A DNA stretch of 64,000 nt, taken from the NCBI GenBank assembly GCA_964623815.1, contig CAZUVR010000002.1, forward strand, positions 62,001-126,000. Reading direction: 5' to 3'. Within the stretch, counting starts at the first letter, position 1, and every line of letters starts with the position of its first letter. Below the pieces are notes generated by a model. The model searched no databases. It was not told the origin of the DNA and worked only from the letters and a program-made list of their open reading frames with translations. Both the position numbers and the translations under genes were made by a program. The stretch is from Chroococcopsis sp964623815 (lineage in GTDB: Bacteria > Cyanobacteriota > Cyanobacteriia > Cyanobacteriales > Microcystaceae). Shown piece after piece: positions 17,234 through 26,189 of this stretch.

Positions 17234-17333
17234 GGAGGCGCGGGGTTTCCAATCCTTCATCAGGCGCTTCCTAACCCGAGTCATGGATGAGATTTATCGA
17301 TCCCCAATTCCTAATTCCTAACCCCGCGCCTCC
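17234..17333. repeat. Inverted repeat in the 445-base gap before the SPFH gene
   Basis: Fourteen-base perfect arms (GGAGGCGCGGGGTT and its complement at 17320-17333) enclose a stretch with repeated CCGAGT and GGAATTAGG words. The wider gap (17147-17591) also holds shorter related repeats around 17180-17215 and 17345-17365. It looks like a cyanobacterial intergenic repeat of the REP or MITE kind. The remaining gap to 17591 is AT-rich leader sequence without a coding frame I can support. Confidence 0.5.
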
Positions 17334-17591
17334 CCAACCGATATAAATATTCCTTATCCCGAATTCAGGTTAAATTTATAGAGGTTTGTTAAGAAATTCA
17401 TCGCTGTTAGTTTTACAAGAATTTAACATAATTGCTAAATTCTTGTTAAGACTTTCCCAAAGAAAGATGCTAAAGGTTATGCTTTGATCATAGAGACATC
17501 ATCATCAATAGTTTACAAAAATAATTATTTTTTTGTAAAAATTTAGCATTGATTCTAAAGCACAATGTGAGACAAATTGGTATAAAATGCC

Positions 17592-19559
17592 ATGAAAAAA
17601 ATATTAAAGAGGATTAAATTAGGGGTATTGAGTACTTCTATTTTACTAGGATGTGGATTAAATAATTCTGCGGTTGCGAAAGTAGAAACAACAAAAATAG
17701 AAGTAAATAAACCGCAAATTCAAACGATGCAATTAGTACCAGGTTGGAGTGCCTTACCAGTAGTATTTATCGGCGGAGTGATATTATTTTCCTTCGGCAC
17801 AGGTTTGGTGGTGATCAGTGAAAAAGAAGTAGGAATCGTGATCAAAAAAGTCTCTTTCGCTAGTAAAAGATTACCACCAGGAAGATTGATCGCGCTAAAC
17901 GGAGAGGCAGGTTATCAAGCGGATACCCTCGCCCCCGGGTGGCACTGGGGTTACTGGCCCTGGCAGTATACGGTTAAAAAAGAACCGATGATTACGGTGA
18001 ATCAGGGTAATATTGCCCTCATAGTAGCTAACGACGGCGCTCCCATACCGCCCCAGAGAATTCTCGGTAAAGTGGCTAAGTGCGATAACTTTCAAGACGC
18101 GAGAAAGTTTCTCACCGAGGGGGGCGAAAAGGGTAGACAGATGGGATTTCTCACCGCTGGCACCTACCGCATCAATACCGCCCTATTTAAGGTGATTACT
18201 TCGGAAACGGCGACGAAAAACGGCATGACACCGGATCAATTGAAGGTGCATAATATAGGGAGCGATCGAGTCGGTATCATCACTACTCTAGACGGCGTAT
18301 CCATCCCCGCCGGAGAAATCGCCGGGCCAGTAATAGAGGGGCACGATAACTTTCAAAACGGAGAGAAGTTCATCCACGCTGGCGGTGCTAGGGGATTACA
18401 GGAACAAATTCTCCTTTCTGGCTCCTGGAATCTTAACCCCTGGTTCGTACAGGTGGAACAGGTGCCGATGACAGAGATTCCTATAGGATATGTGGGGGTG
18501 GTTATATCATACGTGGGTAGAGCGCACGAAGACGTGAGCGGAGATGCTTTCACTCACGGCGATTTGGTTCGCCCCGGACATAAGGGTGTTTGGACGGAGC
18601 CGTTATATCCCGGTAAACATCCCCTCAATACCAAGGTGATGAAAGTGGAATTGGTGCCCACTACTAATATCGTTCTTAACTGGTCTAGCAGAACCGAACG
18701 CCATCGTTACGATGACAAGTTAGAATCTTTAGTGGTGCGCTCTCAAGATGGTTTCGCTTTCGATCTCGAAATCGCTCAAATCATTCATGTAGGCGCTTTA
18801 GATGCACCTAAAGTTATCTCCCGCGTCGGTTCGATGCAGAACCTTGTCGATCATGTATTGGAGCCGACTATCGGCAATTATTTCCGCAATTCTGCACAGG
18901 ATTACACTGTCTTAGACTTCCTCAGCGCCCGGAGCGAGAGACAGACGGAAGCAGCGGAGTTTATTAAAGCCGCTCTGAGAAGTTATGATGTGCAGGCTAT
19001 CGATACTTTAATCGGCGATATTCATCCCCCTGCAGAATTGATGCAAACTCAAACTGAGCGTAAGATAGCCGAGGAGCAGAGGAAAACCTACGAGGTGCAA
19101 CAGATGGCCCAAACTCAACGCCAGAAACTCGTTAGGGAAACTTCATTGGCGGATATTCAGCAGGAGATGGTGAAATCCGAGCAGAGCGTACAGATGGCTG
19201 AGTTGAAAGCTAACGCGGCGATTAAACAGGCTACCGGGGAAGCGGAATCGACTCGCCTCAAAGCTAACGGGGAAGCGGAAGCGATTCGAGCCACCGGTAA
19301 GGCTAAAGCCGATAGTTACCGCGCTGGGGTAGATGCTCTAGGCTCTCAAGGATATACGGCTATGCAGTTGATGCAGATTATCGGTGAGCGCGGCGTGCGC
19401 CTCATCCCCGATGTTCTCGTGAGCGGTAATAATGGCGGTAATAGTCTTGTGGATGGTTTGTTAACGATGCTACTCTGGAATCAATCGGGTAAATCCCCCG
19501 CCGATTCCCCTGTTTCTGGATTGCCCCCGGTGGAATTGAAAAATAATCATAAGTCATAA
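17592..19559 (+). CDS. SPFH/Band 7 (flotillin-like) membrane protein
   Basis: The 655-residue protein opens with a basic signal segment ending in a lipobox-like LLGC at about residue 21, then a membrane helix (about 52-78: ALPVVFIGGVILFSFGTGLVV). Two successive copies of a module of about 110 residues follow: GNIALIVANDGAPIPP...DNFQDARKFLTEGG and DRVGIITTLDGVSIPA...DNFQNGEKFIHAGG. These lead into an SPFH core and a long coiled-coil rich in Glu, Gln and Ala (TERKIAEEQRKTYEVQQM...ANGEAEAIRATGKAKAD), typical of flotillins. SPFH proteins organise membrane microdomains and act as scaffolds. The next gene starts three bases after its stop, so the WD40 protein is a likely partner. Confidence 0.85.
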   Translation: MKKILKRIKLGVLSTSILLGCGLNNSAVAKVETTKIEVNKPQIQTMQLVPGWSALPVVFIGGVILFSFGTGLVVISEKEVGIVIKKVSFASKRLPPGRLIALNGEAGYQADTLAPGWHWGYWPWQYTVKKEPMITVNQGNIALIVANDGAPIPPQRILGKVAKCDNFQDARKFLTEGGEKGRQMGFLTAGTYRINTALFKVITSETATKNGMTPDQLKVHNIGSDRVGIITTLDGVSIPAGEIAGPVIEGHDNFQNGEKFIHAGGARGLQEQILLSGSWNLNPWFVQVEQVPMTEIPIGYVGVVISYVGRAHEDVSGDAFTHGDLVRPGHKGVWTEPLYPGKHPLNTKVMKVELVPTTNIVLNWSSRTERHRYDDKLESLVVRSQDGFAFDLEIAQIIHVGALDAPKVISRVGSMQNLVDHVLEPTIGNYFRNSAQDYTVLDFLSARSERQTEAAEFIKAALRSYDVQAIDTLIGDIHPPAELMQTQTERKIAEEQRKTYEVQQMAQTQRQKLVRETSLADIQQEMVKSEQSVQMAELKANAAIKQATGEAESTRLKANGEAEAIRATGKAKADSYRAGVDALGSQGYTAMQLMQIIGERGVRLIPDVLVSGNNGGNSLVDGLLTMLLWNQSGKSPADSPVSGLPPVELKNNHKS

Positions 19560-19561
19560 AT

Positions 19562-20875
19562 TTGAACTGTTTGAATGAGTCCGCTATCTGGATATTATTG
19601 GAGGATATATTAGGGGAGTTGAAGGGCTTACAGAATACATCTTCGGTGTACGCCTATATTAACCCCCGCAATATCATCGAGGCAGGCGGACGTTACTTTC
19701 TGCGTCGAGGAAATGATATTTATCGAGACTCCGCAGAGTATATATACGTCTACGAGGGTGAAAAATTTTCCTGGCGATCGGACTTATACAGTTTAGGTGT
19801 CACCTGTCTGCATCTTCTAACAGGAGTATCGCCCCTCGATCTGTATAGAGATGGACAGTGGATATGGCGGGATTATCTGCTCGAACCAGTAAGCGAGTTT
19901 TTGGGCAAGACGATCGATCGTTTATTACAACCGGAGCGCTGGCAATCTCTCGATGAGGTGTTAACCGTCGTTAAACAAGCCCGGGGCGTTAATTACCCTA
20001 CCATGTCGGCTAAAGATAAGGAAATTATAGAGCCGGTATCTAGTTTATCTATCGGCTCCGGGGTAACGGCTCTGGCTTGCGGCAATCAATCTCTGGCGGT
20101 GGGTAAGAGCGACGGCACGATCGATATTTATGATCAAAAGACGCGGCGGTTAAAGTTTATTTTAAAAAGTCACGATCGATCGGTCACTTCTCTCTCTTTC
20201 AGTGTCTATGGTTTAATATCTGGGAGCGAGGATCGATCGATCCGACTATGGGATATAGATACAGGGCAACTCCTCCGTACTTTTTCCGGACACACACGCA
20301 ACGTTACCGCAGTAGCCTCGTGTCAAGACGGGAGCGGTTTTATTAGCGGCAGTTGGGATAAAACGATTAAGCTCTGGGATTTGAATTCCGGTCAGATGAG
20401 GTGTAGTTTGCTAGGGCATCGATCTCAGGTTAATTGTCTCGCGGTTGCCTCGGAATGGTTAGCCACCGGAGATAGCGATCGACTTATTTATATCTGGCGC
20501 TTATCCTCTCCTCCCCAGTTATGGCGGACTTTGAAGGGACATACTCGCTCGATTTCAGCACTAACTTTTAGTGCTGATGGGCAATTTTTAAGTTCTGGTA
20601 GTGCTGACAATAGTATTAAGGTCTGGGATAGAGCCAGCGGCGAGATGTTGCATACTTTTTCCGGACATTCCTGGCCAGTGGTAGCTCTGACTTTCACAAG
20701 GGGATATTTATTGAGCGGCAGTTGGGATAAAACCCTCAAACTCTGGGATGTGGAAAAGCATCAACTTCGGTCTACTTTTAGAGGCCATCAAGATGCCGTA
20801 ACATCTCTGACTGTCAAAGATAATTTAATCCTCAGCGGAGGAACCGACGGAATCGTTAATTACTGGATTTATTGA
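19562..20875 (+). CDS. WD40-repeat protein with degenerate kinase C-lobe
   Basis: From a TTG start two bases after the SPFH stop, the first 145 residues match only the C-lobe of the Ser/Thr kinases that are commonly joined to WD40 repeats in cyanobacteria. The catalytic loop appears as AYINPRNII (Asp replaced by Asn), no DFG is visible, and FSWRSDLYSLGVTCLHLLTGVSPLDLYRDGQWIWRDYLL is the helix-F/G region. There is no glycine-rich loop or ATP-binding lysine. Residues 150-437 form seven WD40 blades with repeated SGSWDKT and LWD endings, probably one propeller. It is best read as a pseudokinase-WD40 scaffold acting with the SPFH protein. The weak TTG start suggests translational coupling. Confidence 0.8.
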   Translation: MNCLNESAIWILLEDILGELKGLQNTSSVYAYINPRNIIEAGGRYFLRRGNDIYRDSAEYIYVYEGEKFSWRSDLYSLGVTCLHLLTGVSPLDLYRDGQWIWRDYLLEPVSEFLGKTIDRLLQPERWQSLDEVLTVVKQARGVNYPTMSAKDKEIIEPVSSLSIGSGVTALACGNQSLAVGKSDGTIDIYDQKTRRLKFILKSHDRSVTSLSFSVYGLISGSEDRSIRLWDIDTGQLLRTFSGHTRNVTAVASCQDGSGFISGSWDKTIKLWDLNSGQMRCSLLGHRSQVNCLAVASEWLATGDSDRLIYIWRLSSPPQLWRTLKGHTRSISALTFSADGQFLSSGSADNSIKVWDRASGEMLHTFSGHSWPVVALTFTRGYLLSGSWDKTLKLWDVEKHQLRSTFRGHQDAVTSLTVKDNLILSGGTDGIVNYWIY

Positions 20876-20912
20876 CTCTTGTTTTTTCTTCCGCATTCCC
20901 TTATCATTAAAA

Positions 20913-20927
20913 TGATAATCATTCTCA
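20913..20927 (+). promoter_or_regulatory. Zur box upstream of the zinc uptake operon
   Basis: TGATAATCATTCTCA matches the cyanobacterial Zur site pattern TGATAAT-N-ATTnTCA and lies about 60 bases before znuA. Zur-bound zinc would repress the operon. The downstream genes strongly support the call. Confidence 0.75.
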
Positions 20928-20985
20928 TTACTAGCCGGTGAGTAAGTAATAAAGAAAAAATATTGAAGAATAAAGGCGACGACAA

Positions 20986-22089
20986 ATGAGCGAAGGTAAA
21001 GAAGAGAAAACGGGGAGATGGACAAGGCGTTTTAAGGGTGTGTCACTCGGGCTTCTATCAACCGTGGCTGTGAGTTTAAGCGGTTGCGAGACACAAGCCC
21101 CATCGAATAATGTAGAGACACCAGGAGAAACTGCTTCACCGGTGGCGACGACGGAGAAGAAATTAAGGGTGGTGACGACATTTCTGCCGATAACTTTATT
21201 TACTAAAGCAGTGGCGGGCGATCGAGCAGAAGTAACACAATTATTACCAGTGAACGTCGGGCCTCACGACTATCAAGCTAAACCGGAAGACATCCGCCCC
21301 CTATCTAAAGCAGATGTACTGGTTAAAAACGGTTTAGAGATGGAATCATTTCTCGATAGTTTAGTTAAAAGTGCCAGTAACGCCAATTTAAAAATCATTG
21401 ATTCTAGTCAGGGAGTTAAAACGATCACTACCGCATCCATAGAAGGGGATAACCACAGTCACGAGCATGAAACTGGACACGAACACGGTGAATACAATCC
21501 CCACATCTGGCTAGATCCGAAACGGGTTATCATACAAGTGAAGAATATTAGGGATGGATTGATCAAAGCCGATCCTTCGGGGAAAGAAGTTTATACTACC
21601 AATGCGGCGGCTTATATCGAGAAATTAAAAGCTCTAGACGCAAAAGCCAGCGAGAGACTCAAATCTTACGGGGGTAAAAGCTTCGTCGCGTATCACGATT
21701 TTGCCCCCTACTTCGCTCAAAGTTACAACCTGAAAGCTGATTTTTTAGTAGATGTACCGGAAGAAAACCCGACACCCGGCGATGTCAAGCGGGTAATGGA
21801 AACGGTGAAACAGAGCAATCTAAAAACCTTACTAGCCGAACCGCAAGAGGGGGCTGAGGGATTCGCGGCCCTGGCGAAAGATCTTAATGTGCGGATTAGC
21901 ACTTTTGACGCGATGGAGACGGGGGATAGTAAAGCCCTGCAACCGGATTATTACATCGACACCATGCAGCAGAATATTGAAAACCTCGTTAACGCTTTCG
22001 GCAAAGATAACCAACAGTCTTTTTTTAGGCGGGAGTCTTTGCCTGGCCTATTACCGCTAGATGTCCGAATTATAGGAAAAGTAGGGTAA
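20986..22089 (+). CDS. znuA: Zinc ABC transporter substrate-binding lipoprotein
   Basis: The 367-residue protein has a signal segment ending in the lipobox LSGC (Cys34). A cluster A-I metal-binding protein follows: VVTTFLPITLFTKAVAGDRAEVTQLLPVNVGPHDY, a His-rich loop HSHEHETGHEHGEYNPHIWLDP that captures zinc, and the conserved SFVAYHDFAPYFAQSYNL. It delivers zinc to ZnuB in the cell envelope. The last 20 residues (QSFFRRESLPGLLPLD) are unusual for the family and basic, which might reflect a late frameshift or natural variation. It begins the znuA-znuC-znuB operon behind a Zur box. Confidence 0.93.
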   Translation: MSEGKEEKTGRWTRRFKGVSLGLLSTVAVSLSGCETQAPSNNVETPGETASPVATTEKKLRVVTTFLPITLFTKAVAGDRAEVTQLLPVNVGPHDYQAKPEDIRPLSKADVLVKNGLEMESFLDSLVKSASNANLKIIDSSQGVKTITTASIEGDNHSHEHETGHEHGEYNPHIWLDPKRVIIQVKNIRDGLIKADPSGKEVYTTNAAAYIEKLKALDAKASERLKSYGGKSFVAYHDFAPYFAQSYNLKADFLVDVPEENPTPGDVKRVMETVKQSNLKTLLAEPQEGAEGFAALAKDLNVRISTFDAMETGDSKALQPDYYIDTMQQNIENLVNAFGKDNQQSFFRRESLPGLLPLDVRIIGKVG

Positions 22090-22099
22090 TTATAGAGAG

Positions 22100-22864
22100 G
22101 TGGACTTGCAAGATATAGTATTATCGGTTCGGAACCTCAGCGTTTATCGTTCTGGGGTGGCTACGGTGGAAAACGTTTCCTTCTCATTGAAGGCGGGTAC
22201 GGATACGGCTTTAGTGGGCCCGAATGGGGCGGGAAAAACTACATTAGTCGGCGCTATATTAGGTATCGTCCCCAAGAAGACGGGAGAGATTGTCTTTATG
22301 GGGCAATCCCTCGATAGGGGAGGGATTCGAGCGCGGCAGGATATAGCCTATCTACCGCAGAATTGCCTCTTCGATCGACGTATTCCTATGACCGTAGAGG
22401 AGTTAGTGGGTTTAGGATGGGATAAATTAAGCCCTAGCTTGCCCTGGTTGAATTATCGTCAGCGACGAGGGGCAGTTAGGGAAGCTCTAGCACGAGTTAA
22501 CGCATTTCACCTGCGCCATCAGTCTATCAGCAATCTATCGGGAGGTGAAACCAAACGGATTTTACTGGCTTACTGTCTCGTCTTGCCGAGGAAATTACTT
22601 ATACTCGACGAAGCCCCGGCGGGATTGGATGTTAAAGGGGAGTTGGAGTTCTATCAAATGTTATATCAACTGAAAGAGGAACGGGGATGGACTATCCTAC
22701 AAATATCCCATGACTTCGATATGGTGAGTCGTTACTGCGATTATGTTCTCTGTCTCAACCGCAGTTTACTCTGTCAGGGAAAGCCCGAGGTAGTATTATC
22801 GCCTGCTAATCTCTCCCTCGCCTATGGTGCCGAATTCGTTCCCTACAAACACAATCATCGATGA
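22100..22864 (+). CDS. znuC: Zinc ABC transporter ATP-binding protein
   Basis: This 254-residue ABC ATPase has Walker A GPNGAGKTT (about 40-48), Q-loop YLPQNCLFDRRIPMTVEELV, signature NLSGGETKR, Walker B LLILDEAPAGLD and the H-loop ISHDFDM. It energises zinc import through ZnuB. It starts with GTG at 22100, preceded by AGAGAGG. The gap to znuA is ten bases, and the end overlaps znuB by four (ATGA), showing coupling. Confidence 0.95.
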   Translation: MDLQDIVLSVRNLSVYRSGVATVENVSFSLKAGTDTALVGPNGAGKTTLVGAILGIVPKKTGEIVFMGQSLDRGGIRARQDIAYLPQNCLFDRRIPMTVEELVGLGWDKLSPSLPWLNYRQRRGAVREALARVNAFHLRHQSISNLSGGETKRILLAYCLVLPRKLLILDEAPAGLDVKGELEFYQMLYQLKEERGWTILQISHDFDMVSRYCDYVLCLNRSLLCQGKPEVVLSPANLSLAYGAEFVPYKHNHR

Positions 22865-23682
22865 ATATTCAAGCAATAGTGGAACTTTTGCAACTGCCCT
22901 TCATGCAGAGAGCCATGATAGGGGGTATTTTAGCGGGATTAACGGGGGGGCTACTGGGTAGTTTTACGATTCTACGTCAGCTATCTTTTTTCAGCGATGC
23001 CCTGGGACATTCCGCCCTCCTAGGCATCACTATTTCTTTGCTATTTGGACTGAATCCCTCGACTTTGTTATATCCTTTCGCGGTTATTTTCGCCCTGACG
23101 ATTAATTATTTATTGCAACGAACTCGACTTTGGACGGATGCTCTACTTAATATTGTCTATTCTTCTTCTCTGGCAATCTCTATTATTATTTTGAATTTTG
23201 TCGGACGTTATAAGGGGGGAATCAATAATATATTATTCGGAGATATTTTAGCGATAACTTATACGGATTTGATTTTGACCGCCTTATTTTTGATTATCTG
23301 TGTTGTCTTCATCGCTTTTACTCTTAGGACACAGATGTTATTAACCCTGTCAGAAAATTTAGCGATCGCTCGTGGTATTAATAATACAGTTTATAGCAAT
23401 ATATTTATAGTTTTATTGGCGTTAGTGGTAGCTATTTCTATTAAAGCTCTGGGAATTTTATTAGTCAGTGCTTTCGTTGTTATTCCCGCCTGTACCGCTA
23501 GATTGTTAGGTAAATCTTTTATTAATTACGTATTATATTCGTCCGCATTGGGGGCCTTGAGCGCTTTCGTGGGGATGTTAATATCGGCGGCGCTCAATCT
23601 CCCCTCGGGGCCGAGTATCGTCGCTACTCAGTTGATGCTTTTTTTAAGCGCGGTGTTATGGTTTTCGGTTTTTCGCCCCTAA
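22861..23682 (+). CDS. znuB: Zinc ABC transporter permease
   Basis: The 273-residue integral membrane protein has about eight hydrophobic helices and belongs to the ABC-3 family: FMQRAMIGGILAGLTGGLLGSFTILRQLSFFSDALGHSALLGI and the C-terminal VVAISIKALGILLVSAFVVIPACTARLLGKS, where the helix carries the family proline. It forms the channel for zinc. It overlaps znuC by four bases and ends the operon. Confidence 0.93.
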   Translation: MNIQAIVELLQLPFMQRAMIGGILAGLTGGLLGSFTILRQLSFFSDALGHSALLGITISLLFGLNPSTLLYPFAVIFALTINYLLQRTRLWTDALLNIVYSSSLAISIIILNFVGRYKGGINNILFGDILAITYTDLILTALFLIICVVFIAFTLRTQMLLTLSENLAIARGINNTVYSNIFIVLLALVVAISIKALGILLVSAFVVIPACTARLLGKSFINYVLYSSALGALSAFVGMLISAALNLPSGPSIVATQLMLFLSAVLWFSVFRP

Positions 23683-23730
23683 GCTTTAGGAAAAAGGTTC
23701 AACTCCTGGGGCGTTGTTAAATGATGCTTT

Positions 23731-24399
23731 CTAATCCCACCAAAAATATAAAGTGTCGTCCGAGGCCAAACGCTCCGCTAGAATATCCACTGAACCGCAA
23801 CCTTGATCGACAATATCGCAGCAGAATTCGTACATCCGTTGAGCTAATCGTTGCGGCTCCCGCACCGGGGTTAAAAATCTGCCCGCCAGGGTGTCGTGAG
23901 CGACGCAGGTGAGAACGAAAGGCTGTTCGACTTCTAACTCCTTCAACCATCGCACCACATTACCCGGGCCGATACCGTAGTTACAACCGTTGGTTTGATG
24001 TAACGCGATCGCATCGTACTTATCACCGGTGGGTAGGATACAGAGCTTTTCCGGTCCGGTACCGAAATTCCTCCCCAGTTCGTAGACGAAAAATCCTCGC
24101 TCCAAAAACCGTCTTTGTAGTTCCTCGGTGTTGATGTCTCCCCGGCGTTTGCTGTTGACGTGAACACAAACCCAGCCGGGCGTGTCGTACATATCGACTG
24201 GTGAGCTGCCGCAAAGTTCAGCCAGTTCTCGTATCGCTCGATCGTACTCGGGATTTCGAGCCGCTACGGATAAATCGGGCTGGGGTAATCCCTCGTAGTC
24301 ATCTTGTTCATCTTCTAGGTCATCCGGGTCGATTTCATCCGGATCGATTTCTGGCTCAACCCTCTTGTAATCGCTCAAGTCAATTCCCTTGTATAGCAA
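23731..24399 (-). CDS. DUF4253-like protein with acidic N-terminus
   Basis: The 222-residue protein has an acidic N-terminus (VEPEIDPDEIDPDDLEDEQDD). The second half resembles DUF4253: ERGFFVYELGRNFGTGPEKLCILPTGDKYDAIALHQTNGCNYGIGPGNVVRWLKELEVEQPFVLT. This is a family of unknown biochemical function sometimes found among toxin-immunity genes. It lies just downstream of the ankyrin-repeat gene on the same strand and may be co-transcribed with it. The start at 24399 has no strong Shine-Dalgarno site. The family assignment is moderate, and immunity function is only inferred from similar contexts. Confidence 0.6.
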   Translation of the reverse strand: MLYKGIDLSDYKRVEPEIDPDEIDPDDLEDEQDDYEGLPQPDLSVAARNPEYDRAIRELAELCGSSPVDMYDTPGWVCVHVNSKRRGDINTEELQRRFLERGFFVYELGRNFGTGPEKLCILPTGDKYDAIALHQTNGCNYGIGPGNVVRWLKELEVEQPFVLTCVAHDTLAGRFLTPVREPQRLAQRMYEFCCDIVDQGCGSVDILAERLASDDTLYFWWD

Positions 24400-24429
24400 T
24401 CCGATCTGATTTGTGAGAATTTATCAGGG

Positions 24430-25926
24430 TCAAAACCTGACACCGTCTGAAATTCTTCTCATGACTGACTTAGGATTGCTATAGTCCTGTAGCAATGAGA
24501 GGATTTCCCGACGGCCGTACAGTTCGGCTAAAGATACGGCGGTGTCTCCATTGCGATCTCTAACGGTTACGTCGGCCCCCGCGTCGATTAAAAAGCGTGC
24601 TATTTCGATCGCACCCTGTTCACAGGCTAGAAGGAAGGGCGTACTACCATAGGTTCCGGGGGCGTTGACATCTGCTCCCCCAGCTACTAAAGCCCGAACC
24701 GCGTCGGCCTGTTTATTAACTACGGCTAAATTCAGTGTTGTACATTCCAGGTTATCTTTATGATTTGGGTCGGCACCCCCTCGCAACAGGGTTTTAACTA
24801 TATCAGTTTCTCCCGTAGCGGCCGCAACCATCAAGGCCGTCCTACCCAGGGTGTATCCCATACTCTCGATCGTTTCTGGGCCCGTATGTTCTAATAAAGA
24901 GCGGAAATTGTTTTTAACTTCCCCCGGCGAGTCCGTTAGATTCGGATCGGCCCCCGCATTCAATAACATTTCCACTACGGGCAAGTGTCCACCTTTGGCA
25001 GCTAACATTAACGTGGTTCGGTTTTTCGTTTGACGACGGGAATCGCGCCAGTTCACCTGCGCGCCCCGTTGCAAACAATCTCGCACCCCGTCAACGTCAC
25101 CTTTTTCGGCGGCTAGTAAAAGTTCCTGATTCACATCGATGCTGATTTCTTTGACCCCGAAGCGCACCAGAACTTTCAATACATCGGTACTTGTGTTTTG
25201 TCGCGCTCGATCGTAGGCCGATAAACCTTCGCCGTCTCGACGGTAGGGATCGGCTCCAGCTTCTAGTAGGGAGGCTAAAGCTTCGGCGTGACCTAGACGG
25301 GCGGCGATTATAACCGGGAAAGTATCGAGGGCCATTGTCTCCCTCGCTCTAATATTAGGCACAAAAGTATTAGCATCCGCTCCCGCATCTAACAAGGCCC
25401 CGATTAATATGGGGCAACCTTGAGCCGCAGCCGTCGCTATAGGTGGAACGTGACCGAATAGGGAAGTGAGATTCGGGTTCGCCCCGGCGGCTATTAGTTT
25501 CAGAGCGATGTCGGTATGACCTTGTTCGATCGCGCTTAGAAGTGGTGTGCCGATAGTATTGCCATAATCCACATCGGCACCTGCGGCGATCAATAATTCA
25601 ACGATTTCCGTGTACCCACCCCGCGCGGCCGCTTGCAGGGGTGAACCTGAATAGGTTTTAACGTTTAAATCCGCCCCTTTTGCGATCAATGTCTGCACCG
25701 CCTTAACGCGTCCGGTAAGAAGCACCCAAACCAGGGAGTGTTTTATTTCTGGGTCTTCGGCGCCGGCTTCGATCAAAGCGCATTTTATATCATCGGCTCC
25801 GTGGGGCACCGCTTCATAGGCGCTCTTGCCTCCTCGACGGGCGTTAGCATCAGCCCCGGCGGCCAGTAATTCTTCAACCTGCGATAAATTTTTCGATGCG
25901 ATCGCCGCAAATAGCTGCTCATCCAT
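24430..25926 (-). CDS. Ankyrin-repeat protein
   Basis: This 498-residue protein is almost entirely ankyrin repeats. At least eleven copies of the pattern G-x-T-x-L-x-x-A-A-x-x-G-x-x-x-x-V-x-x-L-L-x-x-G-A-D-x-N are visible, for example AAKGGHLPVVEMLLNAGADPNL and AAATGETDIVKTLLRGGADPN. There is no signal peptide, membrane helix or enzymatic domain. Ankyrin arrays bind protein partners. The next gene on this strand is DUF4253, 30 bases downstream, so the two may work together. The region 25927-26189 upstream holds no gene and is presumed promoter sequence for both directions. Confidence 0.92.
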   Translation of the reverse strand: MDEQLFAAIASKNLSQVEELLAAGADANARRGGKSAYEAVPHGADDIKCALIEAGAEDPEIKHSLVWVLLTGRVKAVQTLIAKGADLNVKTYSGSPLQAAARGGYTEIVELLIAAGADVDYGNTIGTPLLSAIEQGHTDIALKLIAAGANPNLTSLFGHVPPIATAAAQGCPILIGALLDAGADANTFVPNIRARETMALDTFPVIIAARLGHAEALASLLEAGADPYRRDGEGLSAYDRARQNTSTDVLKVLVRFGVKEISIDVNQELLLAAEKGDVDGVRDCLQRGAQVNWRDSRRQTKNRTTLMLAAKGGHLPVVEMLLNAGADPNLTDSPGEVKNNFRSLLEHTGPETIESMGYTLGRTALMVAAATGETDIVKTLLRGGADPNHKDNLECTTLNLAVVNKQADAVRALVAGGADVNAPGTYGSTPFLLACEQGAIEIARFLIDAGADVTVRDRNGDTAVSLAELYGRREILSLLQDYSNPKSVMRRISDGVRF

Positions 25927-26189
25927 AAGTTTTCAAAACCGATCGATATTTTTAGTGTACCCATCTATAATTGATCGTTGACTTAATTACAAAACTGATT
26001 ATTTAACCCGGCGGCGAATCAATTCGCCGCTGGGCCGAATACGTAGTTTTTGGTTTGCGGATTTAGTCTGAATAGTTCTGTATATACTTTCGGAGAAAGT
26101 TTCAATAATCAGTGTCTTTATGTGATTTTAGATTGTGAAATGGGAATATTAAAGCCAAGTAGATTTTATAGGCTCAATTTTCCCGTATC

